A stretch of 64,000 nt of DNA from Burkholderiales bacterium (GTDB taxonomy: Bacteria; Pseudomonadota; Gammaproteobacteria; Burkholderiales; Burkholderiaceae). The notes below the pieces were generated by a model that was not told the origin of the DNA, did not search any database, and saw nothing but the letters and a program-made list of their open reading frames with translations. Where the stretch lies: the NCBI GenBank assembly GCA_021287185.1, contig JAJTAZ010000002.1, positions 43,719 to 107,718 on the forward strand. Direction: 5' to 3'. A program made the position numbers and the translations under genes. Below, one piece after another: positions 16,642 to 27,397 of the stretch (positions are counted from its first letter, which is position 1; every line of letters begins with the position of its first letter).

Positions 16642-17757
16642 ATGACGCAAACAGCAGTAGCGCCAAAACCCAAGGCGCGCTTGGACGCCGTAGATGGTGT
16701 TCGTGGTCTGATGGCCTTGATGATTGTTCTAAACCACTGGTCTACAGGCAATATGTGGGGCAAATTCGGATGGACGGGTCTGTACAACCTGCTTGAAATA
16801 TTTTTCATGATTTCAGGCTTTTTCATTGCCTTGTCCGCGCTCAAACCCAAACCATGGGACTCCGCGGTGGTGGTGGATCACATCATCAAGCGTTCTGATC
16901 GTTTATGGTTGCATTATTTGTTCTCAGTGCTGATTGTATTTGTGTTGGTCGCCGTGATGGCTTTGGCGCGCGGTCATTTTGACGGCAATTATGGCTTACT
17001 CGATGCAGTGGTCAAAAATTACCATTCTGAAGGTTTCTCACTGAATTTGTTCAAAAACATTTTCTTGTTACAAGCGTTCTCAATTCAACACTATGAAATC
17101 AACTATAACTATCCAGGTTGGTCGCTGTCCGTAGAGGTATTTGGTGGCGCGGTGTTGTTCGCGGTATTGAGCCGTTTTAAAGCGCAAGCCCCTTGGATTA
17201 CCGCGTTTTTTGGCTTTTTCTTTTGGGTTTTGTTGCAACACGACTACAACTCGCTCGAAGTGCATGTCCAAGAATACAACGCTTTTGTGGTCGCAGGTTT
17301 GTTGCGCTTCTTTATGGATGCGTGTATCGGTGCATTCATTTTCACGCAGGTCTCAAAAATCCAATGGTCAAAAACTTGGCAGTTTTTTGAGCCATTCATT
17401 TGGGTTGCCATGTTGTATATCTTGTGGCGCCCTGACAGTCCACACGCCTATAAAGACTATATGATGTTGCCGTTTGGCGGCTTGTTCGTCATCATGTTGA
17501 CCAAATCAGAAAGCCTGTCACAAAAGATTTTCTCAACTGCACCATTTAAATTTCTGGGTAAATACTCATTGAGCATCTTTTTGTTCCACGCGCCGATTTT
17601 GATGATTTTGCAATTTTTAAACGTATTCCAACACAACAAAGGCATCATGGTGTTGATCGATAAAATCTTGGTATTGGTCGTGGTGGTGATTTTAGTCATC
17701 ATTTTCGAAAAAATGTATTTTGCTTTACGCGAAAAATTCAATTTGAAAATTGGTTAA
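16642..17757 (+). CDS. Acyltransferase family 3 membrane protein (OafA/NodX-like)
   Basis: 371 residues with about ten membrane segments. The catalytic R-x10-H motif of the family is visible as RGLMALMIVLNHW (His about residue 33), along with FFMISGFFIALSAL. Members add O-acetyl or similar groups to surface glycans using a cytosolic acyl donor. No C-terminal SGNH domain is present, so it is the stand-alone form. Between two glycosyltransferase genes and glf, it most likely decorates the same polysaccharide. It could use a different acyl group; this cannot be read from sequence. Confidence 0.88.
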   Translation: MTQTAVAPKPKARLDAVDGVRGLMALMIVLNHWSTGNMWGKFGWTGLYNLLEIFFMISGFFIALSALKPKPWDSAVVVDHIIKRSDRLWLHYLFSVLIVFVLVAVMALARGHFDGNYGLLDAVVKNYHSEGFSLNLFKNIFLLQAFSIQHYEINYNYPGWSLSVEVFGGAVLFAVLSRFKAQAPWITAFFGFFFWVLLQHDYNSLEVHVQEYNAFVVAGLLRFFMDACIGAFIFTQVSKIQWSKTWQFFEPFIWVAMLYILWRPDSPHAYKDYMMLPFGGLFVIMLTKSESLSQKIFSTAPFKFLGKYSLSIFLFHAPILMILQFLNVFQHNKGIMVLIDKILVLVVVVILVIIFEKMYFALREKFNLKIG

Positions 17758-18909
<1,152 letters not shown>

Positions 18910-18912
18910 CTG

Positions 18913-19842
18913 ATGCGTATTTGTGCCGTTGTCGTCACTTTTAACCGCCGCGCTTGGTTGCTCGAGTGTTTGGACACCTTGCTGGCGCAAACTCAAGCAT
19001 TATCAGGCATTGTGGTCATCAACAATGCCAGCACCGATGATACCCAAATCGAGTTAGACCACTACATCGCAACGCATCCCGAAATGACGTGGCACATTGC
19101 CCACAACAGCGTCAACACAGGCGGTGCGGGCGGCTTTGCACAAGGCATGCAAACCGCACACGCAGCGGGTTACGACTGGGTTTGGGTGATGGACGATGAT
19201 GTGCTGGCACGTCCTGAAGCCTTGTTGGGGCTGATGAAATTTTCAAACCAAGCACACATTTTGCATGGGCGGCGCACCAATCCGAATGGCACGGTGTTCT
19301 ACTGGCAAAACACTTTTTTACCATGGATTGGTTTTGCACGCCCTTACCCCGACAGCATATTCAAAACCGCTGATATTTGGTACACCAACTGCGCGTGCTT
19401 TGAGGGCGCGCTGATTCATCGTTCGGTGTTTGACACTGTTGGTTATGCCGATACGCGTTATTTTTTGGCATGGGACGACACCGAATTTGGTTATCGCGCC
19501 AGTGAGTTTTTTCAAATTGCCTATGTCAACACCATGACCTTGATTCGCCAACGCGGTCACGACAACATTGACATCGGTGTACGCTCACTGTACCGCGCGT
19601 CGGATATGTATCGCTATTTTCACATCCGCAACCGTTTCCTCATCATTCAAACCATACTCAAACGCGAGCCACGGGCATGGGCACGCGTGGGTAAACGCAT
19701 CACGTTTCATGGATTTACAGGGGTACTGATACTCAAGGAAATGGTGCGCGCCACGATGTTCAAAGAGTGGTCGTTGGGCATACCGGCTTTATGGCGGGGT
19801 TTGAGGGATGGCATCGCAGGCAAATGGGGCGCGCAATCCTAA
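18913..19842 (+). CDS. GT2 glycosyltransferase, probable galactofuranosyltransferase
   Basis: 309 residues. Pattern of the GlfT/WbbL-like branch: VVVTFNRRAWL, VINNASTDDT, NTGGAGGFAQG and the metal-binding triplet in VWVMDDDVL (Asp94-96), with FLAWDDTEF (187-189) as probable catalytic acidic site and a later RQRGHDN histidine (216). This combination, right after glf, points to transfer of galactofuranose from UDP-Galf. The acceptor is unknown. Last gene of the polysaccharide operon; convergent with the YqaA-like gene 21 bases further on. Confidence 0.82.
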   Translation: MRICAVVVTFNRRAWLLECLDTLLAQTQALSGIVVINNASTDDTQIELDHYIATHPEMTWHIAHNSVNTGGAGGFAQGMQTAHAAGYDWVWVMDDDVLARPEALLGLMKFSNQAHILHGRRTNPNGTVFYWQNTFLPWIGFARPYPDSIFKTADIWYTNCACFEGALIHRSVFDTVGYADTRYFLAWDDTEFGYRASEFFQIAYVNTMTLIRQRGHDNIDIGVRSLYRASDMYRYFHIRNRFLIIQTILKREPRAWARVGKRITFHGFTGVLILKEMVRATMFKEWSLGIPALWRGLRDGIAGKWGAQS

Positions 19843-19863
19843 AGAAACACGCGTTTAATACAC

Positions 19864-20340
19864 TCAAAAAAGACGTTGCCAAAAAGATTCGGGAATCCAC
19901 AGCAACGCAACCGTCATCACCACAAAACGGATGAATTTGCCCAGCGACATCCACAGCAAAACTGGCTTCCACGCCAATTTCAGCCAACCTGCCATTGCAC
20001 ACAGCGCATCACCGATGAGCGGCACCCACGAGAGCAACAACACGGGTGCGCCCAGTCGTTGTAGCCAGCGCAGATGCACGGGTGGTTTGTCGTGCGCGAG
20101 CAACTCATGTGCGCCATAGCCCATAAAATAAGTCACCATCCCCCCCAACGTATTGCCTACAGTAGCCACCGCAACGGCTGGCCAAAACAGGTCGGGATTG
20201 AGTTTGACAAAACCAAACAGCACGGGTTCAGTCGCCATCGGCATAATGGTCGCCGACACAAACGCCACCACGAAAATCGCGGGCAAACCAACCGATGAGA
20301 GTGAAAACAATTGAAGTAAATGATTGAGCCAATCTGGCAT
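19864..20340 (-). CDS. YqaA-like small membrane protein (VTT/DedA superfamily)
   Basis: 158 residues with about four hydrophobic segments. It carries the short DedA/VTT-type region (SATIMPMATEPVLFGF, then VGNTLGGMVTYFMGY), as in YqaA. The wider superfamily includes lipid carrier flippases, but the function of this short branch is not established. AAGGAGG lies just before the ATG, an unusually strong ribosome site for this window. Divergent from ilvA. Confidence 0.8.
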   Translation of the reverse strand: MPDWLNHLLQLFSLSSVGLPAIFVVAFVSATIMPMATEPVLFGFVKLNPDLFWPAVAVATVGNTLGGMVTYFMGYGAHELLAHDKPPVHLRWLQRLGAPVLLLSWVPLIGDALCAMAGWLKLAWKPVLLWMSLGKFIRFVVMTVALLWIPESFWQRLF

Positions 20341-20482
20341 ACGCCTCCTTATTTAATGCGCGTTATTTAAACACAAAATATAGGACAAATTGAGAAAAAT
20401 ACGATGCTCGCTCAAGGTGTCAAGGACAAACACGGGTGGTTGTGGTATCTTTAAGGTTTACAAAACCTTCCTTAGAAGCATC

Positions 20483-22033
20483 ATGCCCTACACCAATTAC
20501 CTTAAGAAAATCCTCACCTCGCGCGTTTACGAAATCACTTCAGAAACCCCTTTGGAGTTTGCACCACAAATTTCACGTCGCATTCACAACCACGTGTACC
20601 TCAAACGCGAAGACACCCATGCTGTATTCTCATACAAAATTCGTGGGGCGTACAACAAAATGGCGCAACTCACCGCAGAGCAGCTCAAAAAAGGTGTGAT
20701 TACCGCATCGGCAGGCAATCACGCGCAAGGTGTCGCATATTCTGCGTCCAAACTCAAATGCAACGCGACCATCGTTGTACCTGAAACCACCCCTGCGATT
20801 AAGGTTGAAGCCATCAAACGCTTTGGTGGTGAGCATGTCGAAATTGTATTGCACGGCGGCTCGTATTCCGACGCACTGGACAAAGCACTGCAATTGGAAA
20901 AAGAGCGCAAACTCACTTTCGTTCACCCATACGATGACCCCGATGTGATTGCGGGACAAGGCACGATTGGCATGGAAATTATGCGCCAGTTCAACAGTGT
21001 CAATGCCAGCGCAAAAGGTCCCATACACGCGGTATTTGTCTCCATCGGCGGCGGTGGCGCGATCACCGGTGTGGCAGCGTACATCAAAAGCATCAACCCA
21101 GACATCAAAGTCATCGGCGTACAAAGTGTCGATTCGGATGCGATGCTGCAATCCATCCGCGCAGGCAAACGCGTGACGCTCAAAGAAGTCGGGATTTTTG
21201 CCGATGGCACAGCAGTCAAACAAGTCGGTAAAGAAACCTTCCGTTTGGCGCAAGACTTGGTCGATGACTACGTGGTGGTCGATACCGACGCGATTTGCAC
21301 GGCGATTAAAGACGTGTTTCAAGATACGCGCTCCATCCTCGAGCCATCTGGTGCAATGGCGTTGGCTGGTCTGAAAAAATACGCTGAGGACAAGGACTTA
21401 AAAGGACAAAACCTCATCGCCGTCGCTTCGGGTGCGAACACCAATTTTGACCGTTTGCGCTTTGTCGCTGACCGTGTGGAAATTGGCCAGTCGCGTGAAG
21501 CCTTGTTTGCGGTGAGCATTCCCGAAGAACGTGGCTCGTTCTTGCGTTTGTGCGAATTGGTCGGTCAAGAGCGCAGTGTGACCGAATTTAACTACCGCAT
21601 GAATGACAAAGCACAAGCGCACATTATGGTCGGTATCGCGGTACACAATGCACGCGAATCGGGCAAAATCGCTGAAAAATTCAGCAAAAAAGGTTTTGAG
21701 ACCACCGATTTGACCCACAACGAATTGGCCAAACAGCACGTGCGCAATATGGTTGGTGGCATGAGTGGCAATATCACCGATGAATTAATTTATCGCTTTG
21801 AATTCCCTGAGCGTCCTGGTGTGCTGATGCACTTTTTGACCCATGTCTCGCCGAATTGGAACATTTCCCTGTTCCAATACCGCTCGGAGGGGGGTGACTA
21901 CGGCAGTGTGTTGGTCGGCATTCAGGTGGCAAAAAAAGACCGTGCGCAGTTTAAGAAATTTGTCACAACCTTGGGGTATCGTTATTGGGATGAAACCGAG
22001 AACCCTGCGTATCAGTTGTTTTTGAAAGCCTAA
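20483..22033 (+). CDS. ilvA: Threonine ammonia-lyase, biosynthetic
   Basis: PLP enzyme that turns threonine into 2-oxobutanoate, the first step to isoleucine. 516 residues from the ATG at 20483 (MPYTNYLKKIL); the frame extends upstream to 20390 but that part does not resemble the family. The PLP lysine lies in VFSYKIRGAYNKM. The C-terminal third holds two ACT-like domains, as in the long, isoleucine-inhibited biosynthetic form. A small hairpin AAGGTTT / AAACCTT lies 14-30 bases upstream. The next gene starts 1 base after its stop. Confidence 0.95.
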   Translation: MPYTNYLKKILTSRVYEITSETPLEFAPQISRRIHNHVYLKREDTHAVFSYKIRGAYNKMAQLTAEQLKKGVITASAGNHAQGVAYSASKLKCNATIVVPETTPAIKVEAIKRFGGEHVEIVLHGGSYSDALDKALQLEKERKLTFVHPYDDPDVIAGQGTIGMEIMRQFNSVNASAKGPIHAVFVSIGGGGAITGVAAYIKSINPDIKVIGVQSVDSDAMLQSIRAGKRVTLKEVGIFADGTAVKQVGKETFRLAQDLVDDYVVVDTDAICTAIKDVFQDTRSILEPSGAMALAGLKKYAEDKDLKGQNLIAVASGANTNFDRLRFVADRVEIGQSREALFAVSIPEERGSFLRLCELVGQERSVTEFNYRMNDKAQAHIMVGIAVHNARESGKIAEKFSKKGFETTDLTHNELAKQHVRNMVGGMSGNITDELIYRFEFPERPGVLMHFLTHVSPNWNISLFQYRSEGGDYGSVLVGIQVAKKDRAQFKKFVTTLGYRYWDETENPAYQLFLKA

Positions 22034-22034
22034 T

Positions 22035-22730
22035 ATGAGTGACACGAGTCAACCCATGACACGCACCTTGCCTTTGAGTATTGCAATTGTGCCTGTCACA
22101 CCATTTGCGCAAAACTGCTCAATTGTGATGTGCAATCAAACGCGCGAGGCAGTGGTGATTGATGCGGGTGGCGACGTGCCTGTTCTTATGAAGCAAATTC
22201 GAGAAATGGGCGCGCAGGTACGCGAACTGTGGCTCACACATGGACATGTGGATCATGCCAGCGGCGTGCCCGAACTGGCGGACGCGTTGCAAGCAGAATA
22301 CGGCTTGGATGCACCTATACCCATCATCGGCCCACACGAAGCCGATCAGTATTGGATTGATGACCTGCCCGCGCGGGCCCAAGCCTATGGCTTTTCGGGC
22401 AAAGCCCGTTCCTTTGTACCGACACGCTATTTGCGCGATGGTGATGTGCTGCACATTGGCACAGAAACGGTGCATGTGCTGCACTGTCCAGGGCATACCC
22501 CAGGACATGTGGTGTTTTATCATGCGGCCATGCGTTTGGCTTGGGTCGGCGATGTGTTGTTTGCTGGCGCCATCGGACGAACCGATTTCCCTGGTGGCAA
22601 TCACGCCGATTTGATTGATGCCATCAAAACCAAGCTCTTGCCCTTGGGTGATGATGTACAATTTATTTCAGGGCATGGTCCGATGTCTGACTTTGGCGAA
22701 GAGCGCCGTTTTAACCCTTATTTGGTGTAA
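22035..22730 (+). CDS. MBL-fold metallo-hydrolase, glyoxalase II-like (YcbL type)
   Basis: 231 residues. Zinc motif LTHGHVDHASG plus later metal ligands in CPGHTPGHVVFY, VGDVLFAGAIGR and ISGHGP, in the order of the glyoxalase II/YcbL branch. It lacks the long C-terminal substrate domain of GloB, so its true substrate is uncertain; hydrolysis of a thioester such as S-lactoylglutathione is the best guess for the family. Its ATG is 1 base after the ilvA stop, and the DUF3422 gene follows 8 bases after its stop. Confidence 0.85.
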   Translation: MSDTSQPMTRTLPLSIAIVPVTPFAQNCSIVMCNQTREAVVIDAGGDVPVLMKQIREMGAQVRELWLTHGHVDHASGVPELADALQAEYGLDAPIPIIGPHEADQYWIDDLPARAQAYGFSGKARSFVPTRYLRDGDVLHIGTETVHVLHCPGHTPGHVVFYHAAMRLAWVGDVLFAGAIGRTDFPGGNHADLIDAIKTKLLPLGDDVQFISGHGPMSDFGEERRFNPYLV

Positions 22731-22738
22731 ATGCTGAC

Positions 22739-24031
22739 ATGACAGAACTGAACCGCGCGTTTTTGTACCAAGAAACCCACGCCCGTCCGTATTTAAATTT
22801 ACCCGTGCCGTGCGCGGTTGCACATCTGTTGTACTGGAAAGGCGATAGCCAATCGACCGAATTATTGGATTTGGCAAAAAGTTTGGCAGAACGCCAAGGG
22901 GTCACGCCGAAAAGCCATCAAAATTCGTTTTTTGAATACGCCTGCCAAAATTACCACATTCGTTTTGAACAACACACGGAATTTGACACATTGACCATAG
23001 CCCAGTCTTTGGAGTTGGACGCGCCTGTATTTGGCATCAATCCTTTGTCCATCGTGGATGAAGCTGCATTGGCAAGCATTGAGGCGCAGGTTTTGGTCAA
23101 AGCCCATTTGCACATCGCACTTGAATCTGAGGACATCCACGACATTAAAGACGAAGTGACTCGCCAATTTGCCGACATCAATGGCGAAACACTGGTTTAT
23201 GGCTCCTACGTGATGGAGCGTCGTGCCGAGGTGTACACAGACTTTAAACTCGATGTCCAAGGTTATTCCCGTTATTTTGCAGTGAGCCACAGTTTGAACA
23301 GCACCGATGCAGGGCGACTGATTACGCGCTTGATTGAAATGGAAAACTACCGCATCCTCGCCTTGATTCCCATGAAATGGGTGCGCGCAGTCAGCAAAGA
23401 ACTCACTGGCATTGACACACATTTGGCACAAATTCTCAGCGCGATTTCGGACAACGCCGATGAAAACGATCCGCAGGTGCAACACCGCCGCTTGGATGAG
23501 TTACTCGAAATCGCCAAAGTGGTCGAGAGCCACCGAAACACCCTGTCTTCACGCTTTGCTGCCAGCCGAGCGTACTATCAAATTGTGCAATTTTCATACG
23601 ACAAGTTGCACGAAGAAAAACTCGGCTCCTTACAACGTTTACAGACATTCGTGGAACGACGCTTGGGGCCTGCGGTTCGGACATTTGATTCGATGCACCG
23701 TCGCCTTGATGACATCTCACACCGAATTGACCGCATTGCAGAACTGTTGCGTACTGAAATCAATGTGCAAATGCAACTACAAAACAGTGCCATGCTCGCA
23801 GGGATGAACAACAGCGCGAAAATGCAGTTAAAAATGCAAAAAACGGTTGAAGGCATCTCGATTGTTGCCTTGACCTACTACGCAATCAGCGTGCTCGGCT
23901 ATCTGCTGGGGATTTTCGTACACGGTGATACCAAATACACCGTGATGGGTCTTTTGGTTTTGCCTGTGGCCGGTTTAATTTGGCAATTACAGAAAAAATT
24001 ACTACACAAAACCAATAAAGACAGAAGATAA
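22739..24031 (+). CDS. DUF3422 membrane-anchored protein
   Basis: 430 residues, function unknown. It opens with the family pattern LYQETHARPYLNLPVP and AHLLYW, has a long hydrophilic middle part with coiled-coil-prone stretches (about 285-350), and ends with two membrane segments (about 365-415). Characteristic of COG4949 proteins, common in alpha- and betaproteobacteria. Downstream of the MBL hydrolase by 8 bases and possibly in the ilvA operon. A C-tail-anchored topology with a cytoplasmic body is inferred. Confidence 0.82.
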   Translation: MTELNRAFLYQETHARPYLNLPVPCAVAHLLYWKGDSQSTELLDLAKSLAERQGVTPKSHQNSFFEYACQNYHIRFEQHTEFDTLTIAQSLELDAPVFGINPLSIVDEAALASIEAQVLVKAHLHIALESEDIHDIKDEVTRQFADINGETLVYGSYVMERRAEVYTDFKLDVQGYSRYFAVSHSLNSTDAGRLITRLIEMENYRILALIPMKWVRAVSKELTGIDTHLAQILSAISDNADENDPQVQHRRLDELLEIAKVVESHRNTLSSRFAASRAYYQIVQFSYDKLHEEKLGSLQRLQTFVERRLGPAVRTFDSMHRRLDDISHRIDRIAELLRTEINVQMQLQNSAMLAGMNNSAKMQLKMQKTVEGISIVALTYYAISVLGYLLGIFVHGDTKYTVMGLLVLPVAGLIWQLQKKLLHKTNKDRR

Positions 24032-24171
24032 CTACATAATACGGCCACTTAACAAAAACCCATCATCCACCAGTGGGCAAACGCCAAAAATTAAGGCTGT
24101 CCACAAAAAAATACACTACAATGCCCCGCACACATTGCTTTGTTTTAAAATAAAACATAGAAGGAGACGCT

Positions 24172-26433
24172 ATGAAGTTTGATTACCCCATCATCATCGT
24201 TGACCAAGATTTCAACGTCGACAACATCTCAGGTTCAGGCATGCGTGCGCTTGCCGAGGCCTTGCAGGCACAGGGTGAGTCTGTGGTGGTGGTCACACAA
24301 GCACGGGATTTTTTGGGACTTGCGCAACAATCCGCGCGCGCCTCCGCATTCATCGTTTCGGTGGATGAGCCCGAAAATGGCGAAGTTGAGTTAGAAGATG
24401 CCAAAGCACAAACCATAGAAGACCTGCGCGCGATGGTTCAATCCATTCGTGCGCGCAATTTAGACATTCCGATTTTCCTCTATGGGCGCACCCATACTTC
24501 ACGCGATTTACCCACCGACGTGCTGCGCGAGATGCACGGTTTTATGAACATGTTCGAAGACACCAACGAATTCATGGCGCGACGTGTGCGACGTGAGGCC
24601 AAGTTGTATGTTGATGGTTTGTTTACCCCGTTTTTCCGCGCATTGGTCAACTACGCGCAAAACTCCTCTTACTCATGGCATACCCCAGGTCATTCAGGCG
24701 GCGTGGCGTATTTGAAAAGTCCTGTTGGACAATTGTTCCATCAATTTTACGGTGAAAACATGTTGCGCTCAGACGTGTGCAACTCGGTTGAAGAATTGGG
24801 TCAACCATTGACCCATACAGGCCCAATTTTGGACTCCGAAATCAACGCAGCCCGTATTTTCAAAGCCGATCATTGCTTTTTCGTCACCAATGGCACATCC
24901 ACTTCCAACAAAGTCGTTTGGCACGCCAATGTCGCCCCAGGAGACATCGTGGTGGTGGATAGAAACTGTCACAAATCGAATTTGCATGCCATCATCATGA
25001 CGGGGGCTCTGCCTGTATTCCTCGCGCCCACGCGCAATTACCACGGTATCATCGGCCCGATTCCGAAATCGGAGTTTTCGATGGAAACCATACAGGCAAA
25101 AATTGACGCGCATCCACTCATCAAAGACAAAACGCGCAAGCCAAAAATCTTTACGCTCACACAGTGTACCTACGATGGGGTGATGTACAACGCCCACGCA
25201 ATCAAATCCATGCTCGACGGTAAAATCGATACCCTACATTTTGATGAAGCGTGGCAACCGCATGCCTATTTCCACCCGTTTTATAAAAATTATTGCGCCA
25301 TTGATGGCGAATATGGGCGCACGCAAAAATCCATTGTCTTTTCAACCCAATCAACCCACAAACTGCTCGCCAGTTTGTCGCAAGCCTCGCAAATTTTGGT
25401 GCAAGACGCAACCAACAACCCGTTGGATCGCTATCGCTTTAACGAAGCTTATTTGATGCACGCATCCACCAGCCCACAATACTCCATCATTGCGTCATGT
25501 GACATTGCTGCGGCGATGATGGATGCACCAGGTGGTACGGCCTTGACTGAAGAGTCGCTCATTGAAGCGATGGATTTTCGCCATGCCATGCGCAAAGCCG
25601 AGGCAGAGTTTGCTGAATCAAACACATGGTGGTTTAAGGTATGGGGGCCTGAACACTTGCCGAGCAATGGCATTGGCAGTTCAAGCGATTGGCAAGTCAA
25701 AGCGGGTGATGATTGGCACGGTTTCGGTGAGATTGAACCCGATATGAACATACTTGACCCCATCAAAACCACGGTCATGATGCCAGGTTTGGAGATGACG
25801 GGAGCGTTTGAAGACACAGGGATTCCCGCAGCCATTGTGGCTAAATATTTGTCAGACTACGGCATCATCATTGATAAAGTCGGCCTGTACTCATTTTTTG
25901 TGATTTTTAACATTGGTATCACCAAAGGGCGTTGGAGCAGCCTGCTGATTGAGTTGCAACAATTTAAAGATATTTACGACGACAATAAACCTATTTGGCG
26001 CATTTTCCCTGATTTTGTAAAATCATATCCGCAATACGAAAACATGGGGGTTAAAGATTTGTGTCAGGCCATTCACGCCACCTACAAAAAATACAATATC
26101 GCCCATACCCTGCACGATATGTACGTCAAACCCATTGTTCCCGCAATAACCCCTGCAGAAGCATGGGGACGTGTTGCGCACCGAAAAGTCATGCGTGTGA
26201 ATGTGCGTGATTTGACAACCCAGCACGTCACAGGTGTACTGCTCACACCATATCCACCAGGGATTCCTTTGCTTATTCCAGGTGAATACATCACACAAGA
26301 AGTCATCGACTACTTGCACTTTACCTTGGAATTCAATACCCAATTCCCAGGGTTTGAGCAATCTGCGCATGGCTTGATTAAAAGCACTGTCAATGGTCGA
26401 TTGGAATACTTCATTGACTGCGTCGAATTGTAA
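24172..26433 (+). CDS. Orn/Lys/Arg decarboxylase, class III
   Basis: PLP decarboxylase of the large wing-domain family (AdiA, CadA/LdcC, SpeF). 753 residues: N-terminal response-regulator-like wing domain (1-150), PLP fold, C-terminal domain. The PLP lysine is Lys397 in STQSTHKLLASLSQ; HTPGHSGGVAYLKSPVG and FDEAWQPHAYF are family blocks. In Burkholderiales such proteins are usually annotated as arginine decarboxylases, but arginine, lysine and ornithine enzymes are hard to separate by eye. AGAAGGAG precedes the ATG. No antiporter gene is adjacent, unlike inducible acid-resistance systems, so a polyamine role is as likely as acid stress. Confidence 0.9.
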   Translation: MKFDYPIIIVDQDFNVDNISGSGMRALAEALQAQGESVVVVTQARDFLGLAQQSARASAFIVSVDEPENGEVELEDAKAQTIEDLRAMVQSIRARNLDIPIFLYGRTHTSRDLPTDVLREMHGFMNMFEDTNEFMARRVRREAKLYVDGLFTPFFRALVNYAQNSSYSWHTPGHSGGVAYLKSPVGQLFHQFYGENMLRSDVCNSVEELGQPLTHTGPILDSEINAARIFKADHCFFVTNGTSTSNKVVWHANVAPGDIVVVDRNCHKSNLHAIIMTGALPVFLAPTRNYHGIIGPIPKSEFSMETIQAKIDAHPLIKDKTRKPKIFTLTQCTYDGVMYNAHAIKSMLDGKIDTLHFDEAWQPHAYFHPFYKNYCAIDGEYGRTQKSIVFSTQSTHKLLASLSQASQILVQDATNNPLDRYRFNEAYLMHASTSPQYSIIASCDIAAAMMDAPGGTALTEESLIEAMDFRHAMRKAEAEFAESNTWWFKVWGPEHLPSNGIGSSSDWQVKAGDDWHGFGEIEPDMNILDPIKTTVMMPGLEMTGAFEDTGIPAAIVAKYLSDYGIIIDKVGLYSFFVIFNIGITKGRWSSLLIELQQFKDIYDDNKPIWRIFPDFVKSYPQYENMGVKDLCQAIHATYKKYNIAHTLHDMYVKPIVPAITPAEAWGRVAHRKVMRVNVRDLTTQHVTGVLLTPYPPGIPLLIPGEYITQEVIDYLHFTLEFNTQFPGFEQSAHGLIKSTVNGRLEYFIDCVEL

Positions 26434-26437
26434 GACG

Positions 26438-26477
26438 AACCGACACCCTGTCTATTGTTAGATGGGGTGTGTCGGTT
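26438..26477 (+). terminator. Probable terminator after the decarboxylase
   Basis: Imperfect hairpin AACCGACAC ... GTGTCGGTT with a short internal bulge, starting 5 bases after the stop. No clean T run follows, so strength is uncertain. Confidence 0.5.
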
Positions 26478-26561
26478 GATCTCTCAAAAGCATCTCTAAC
26501 CTGCCGTATATAAAAACCACGTTGCGTGCATGGCGGTGAATATTTTTCGGTTAAAATACCT

Positions 26562-26590
26562 CTGCTTACACACAAAGCAGATTTATTTTC
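26562..26590 (+). promoter_or_regulatory. Hairpin in the aqpZ leader
   Basis: TCTGCTT and AAGCAGA face each other around a 7-base loop about 40 bases before the aqpZ start, followed by a T-rich stretch TTTATTTTC. It may form in the leader RNA. Nothing else supports a function. Confidence 0.25.
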
Positions 26591-26620
26591 ATTCGATGTA
26601 TTTAATAATAAGGGATATTT

Positions 26621-27316
26621 ATGAATAAATTATTCGCAGAGTTTTTTGGCACGTTTTGGTTGGTATTCGCAGGTTGTGGCAGCGCGGTTCTCGCGGCGGG
26701 TTTTAACGGTGAAGGCAGCAATTTAGGCATTGGTTTTGTGGGGGTGTCTTTGGCCTTTGGCTTGACGGTTTTAACCATGGCCTATGCAGTCGGACACATT
26801 TCGGGCGGCCATTTCAATCCAGCGGTGACTTTAGGCTTGGTTGCGGGCGGGCGTTTTCAAGCCAAGGATGCAGCAGGCTACATCATCGCTCAGGTCATCG
26901 GTGGTATTGCAGCGGCGGCCGTTTTATACTTTATCGCCTCAGGCAAAGCAGGCTTTGTTGCGGGCGGTTTCGCTTCCAATGGCTTCGGGGATTTGTCACC
27001 AGGCAAATACAGCATGGGGGCTGCTTTTGTTATGGAAGTGGTTATGACCGCAATTTTCTTGTTTGTCATCATGGGGGCAACCCATAAAGATGCCGCGGCA
27101 GGTTTCGCACCGATTGCAATTGGGTTGTGCTTGACCTTGATTCATTTGGTATCCATTCCTGTGACCAACACCTCAGTCAATCCTGCGCGCTCTTTGGGTG
27201 TGGCGTTGTTTGCCGATACGGCCGCATTGTCGCAGGTTTGGTTGTTTTGGGTCGCGCCCATCATCGGTGGTGTGTTGGGTGCACTTGCCTACAATGCGGT
27301 CAAAGGCAATAAATAA
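26621..27316 (+). CDS. aqpZ: Aquaporin Z water channel
   Basis: Inner-membrane water channel. 231 residues, six membrane segments and two NPA boxes at 66-68 and 187-189 in [11 protein letters not shown] and TSVNPARS. The selectivity filter residues agree with water-selective AqpZ: Phe46, His175 (IHLVSIP), Thr184 and Arg190. Monocistronic, closed by a bidirectional terminator that also serves the convergent sucD. Confidence 0.95.
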   Translation: MNKLFAEFFGTFWLVFAGCGSAVLAAGFNGEGSNLGIGFVGVSLAFGLTVLTMAYAVGHISGGHFNPAVTLGLVAGGRFQAKDAAGYIIAQVIGGIAAAAVLYFIASGKAGFVAGGFASNGFGDLSPGKYSMGAAFVMEVVMTAIFLFVIMGATHKDAAAGFAPIAIGLCLTLIHLVSIPVTNTSVNPARSLGVALFADTAALSQVWLFWVAPIIGGVLGALAYNAVKGNK

Positions 27317-27346
27317 TCGCACTTGGGTATAACAAACGCAACAATC

Positions 27347-27373
27347 AAAAAGGCATCCGAGGATGCCTTTTTT
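27347..27373. terminator. Bidirectional terminator between aqpZ and sucD
   Basis: Near-perfect palindrome AAAAAGGCATCC-GA-GGATGCCTTTTT with A run on the left and T run on the right, placed between convergent genes. Confidence 0.88.
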
Positions 27374-27397
27374 ACGGTCAATTCATTGAATTCACAC

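Noticed and set aside
20453..20469. Hairpin AAGGTTT / AAACCTT before ilvA as an attenuator
   Set aside because: Short AT-rich stem with no T run and no leader peptide of isoleucine codons; not enough to call regulation.
20630..21322. 230-codon minus-strand open frame
   Set aside because: Antisense to ilvA, which has the PLP motif and correct length.
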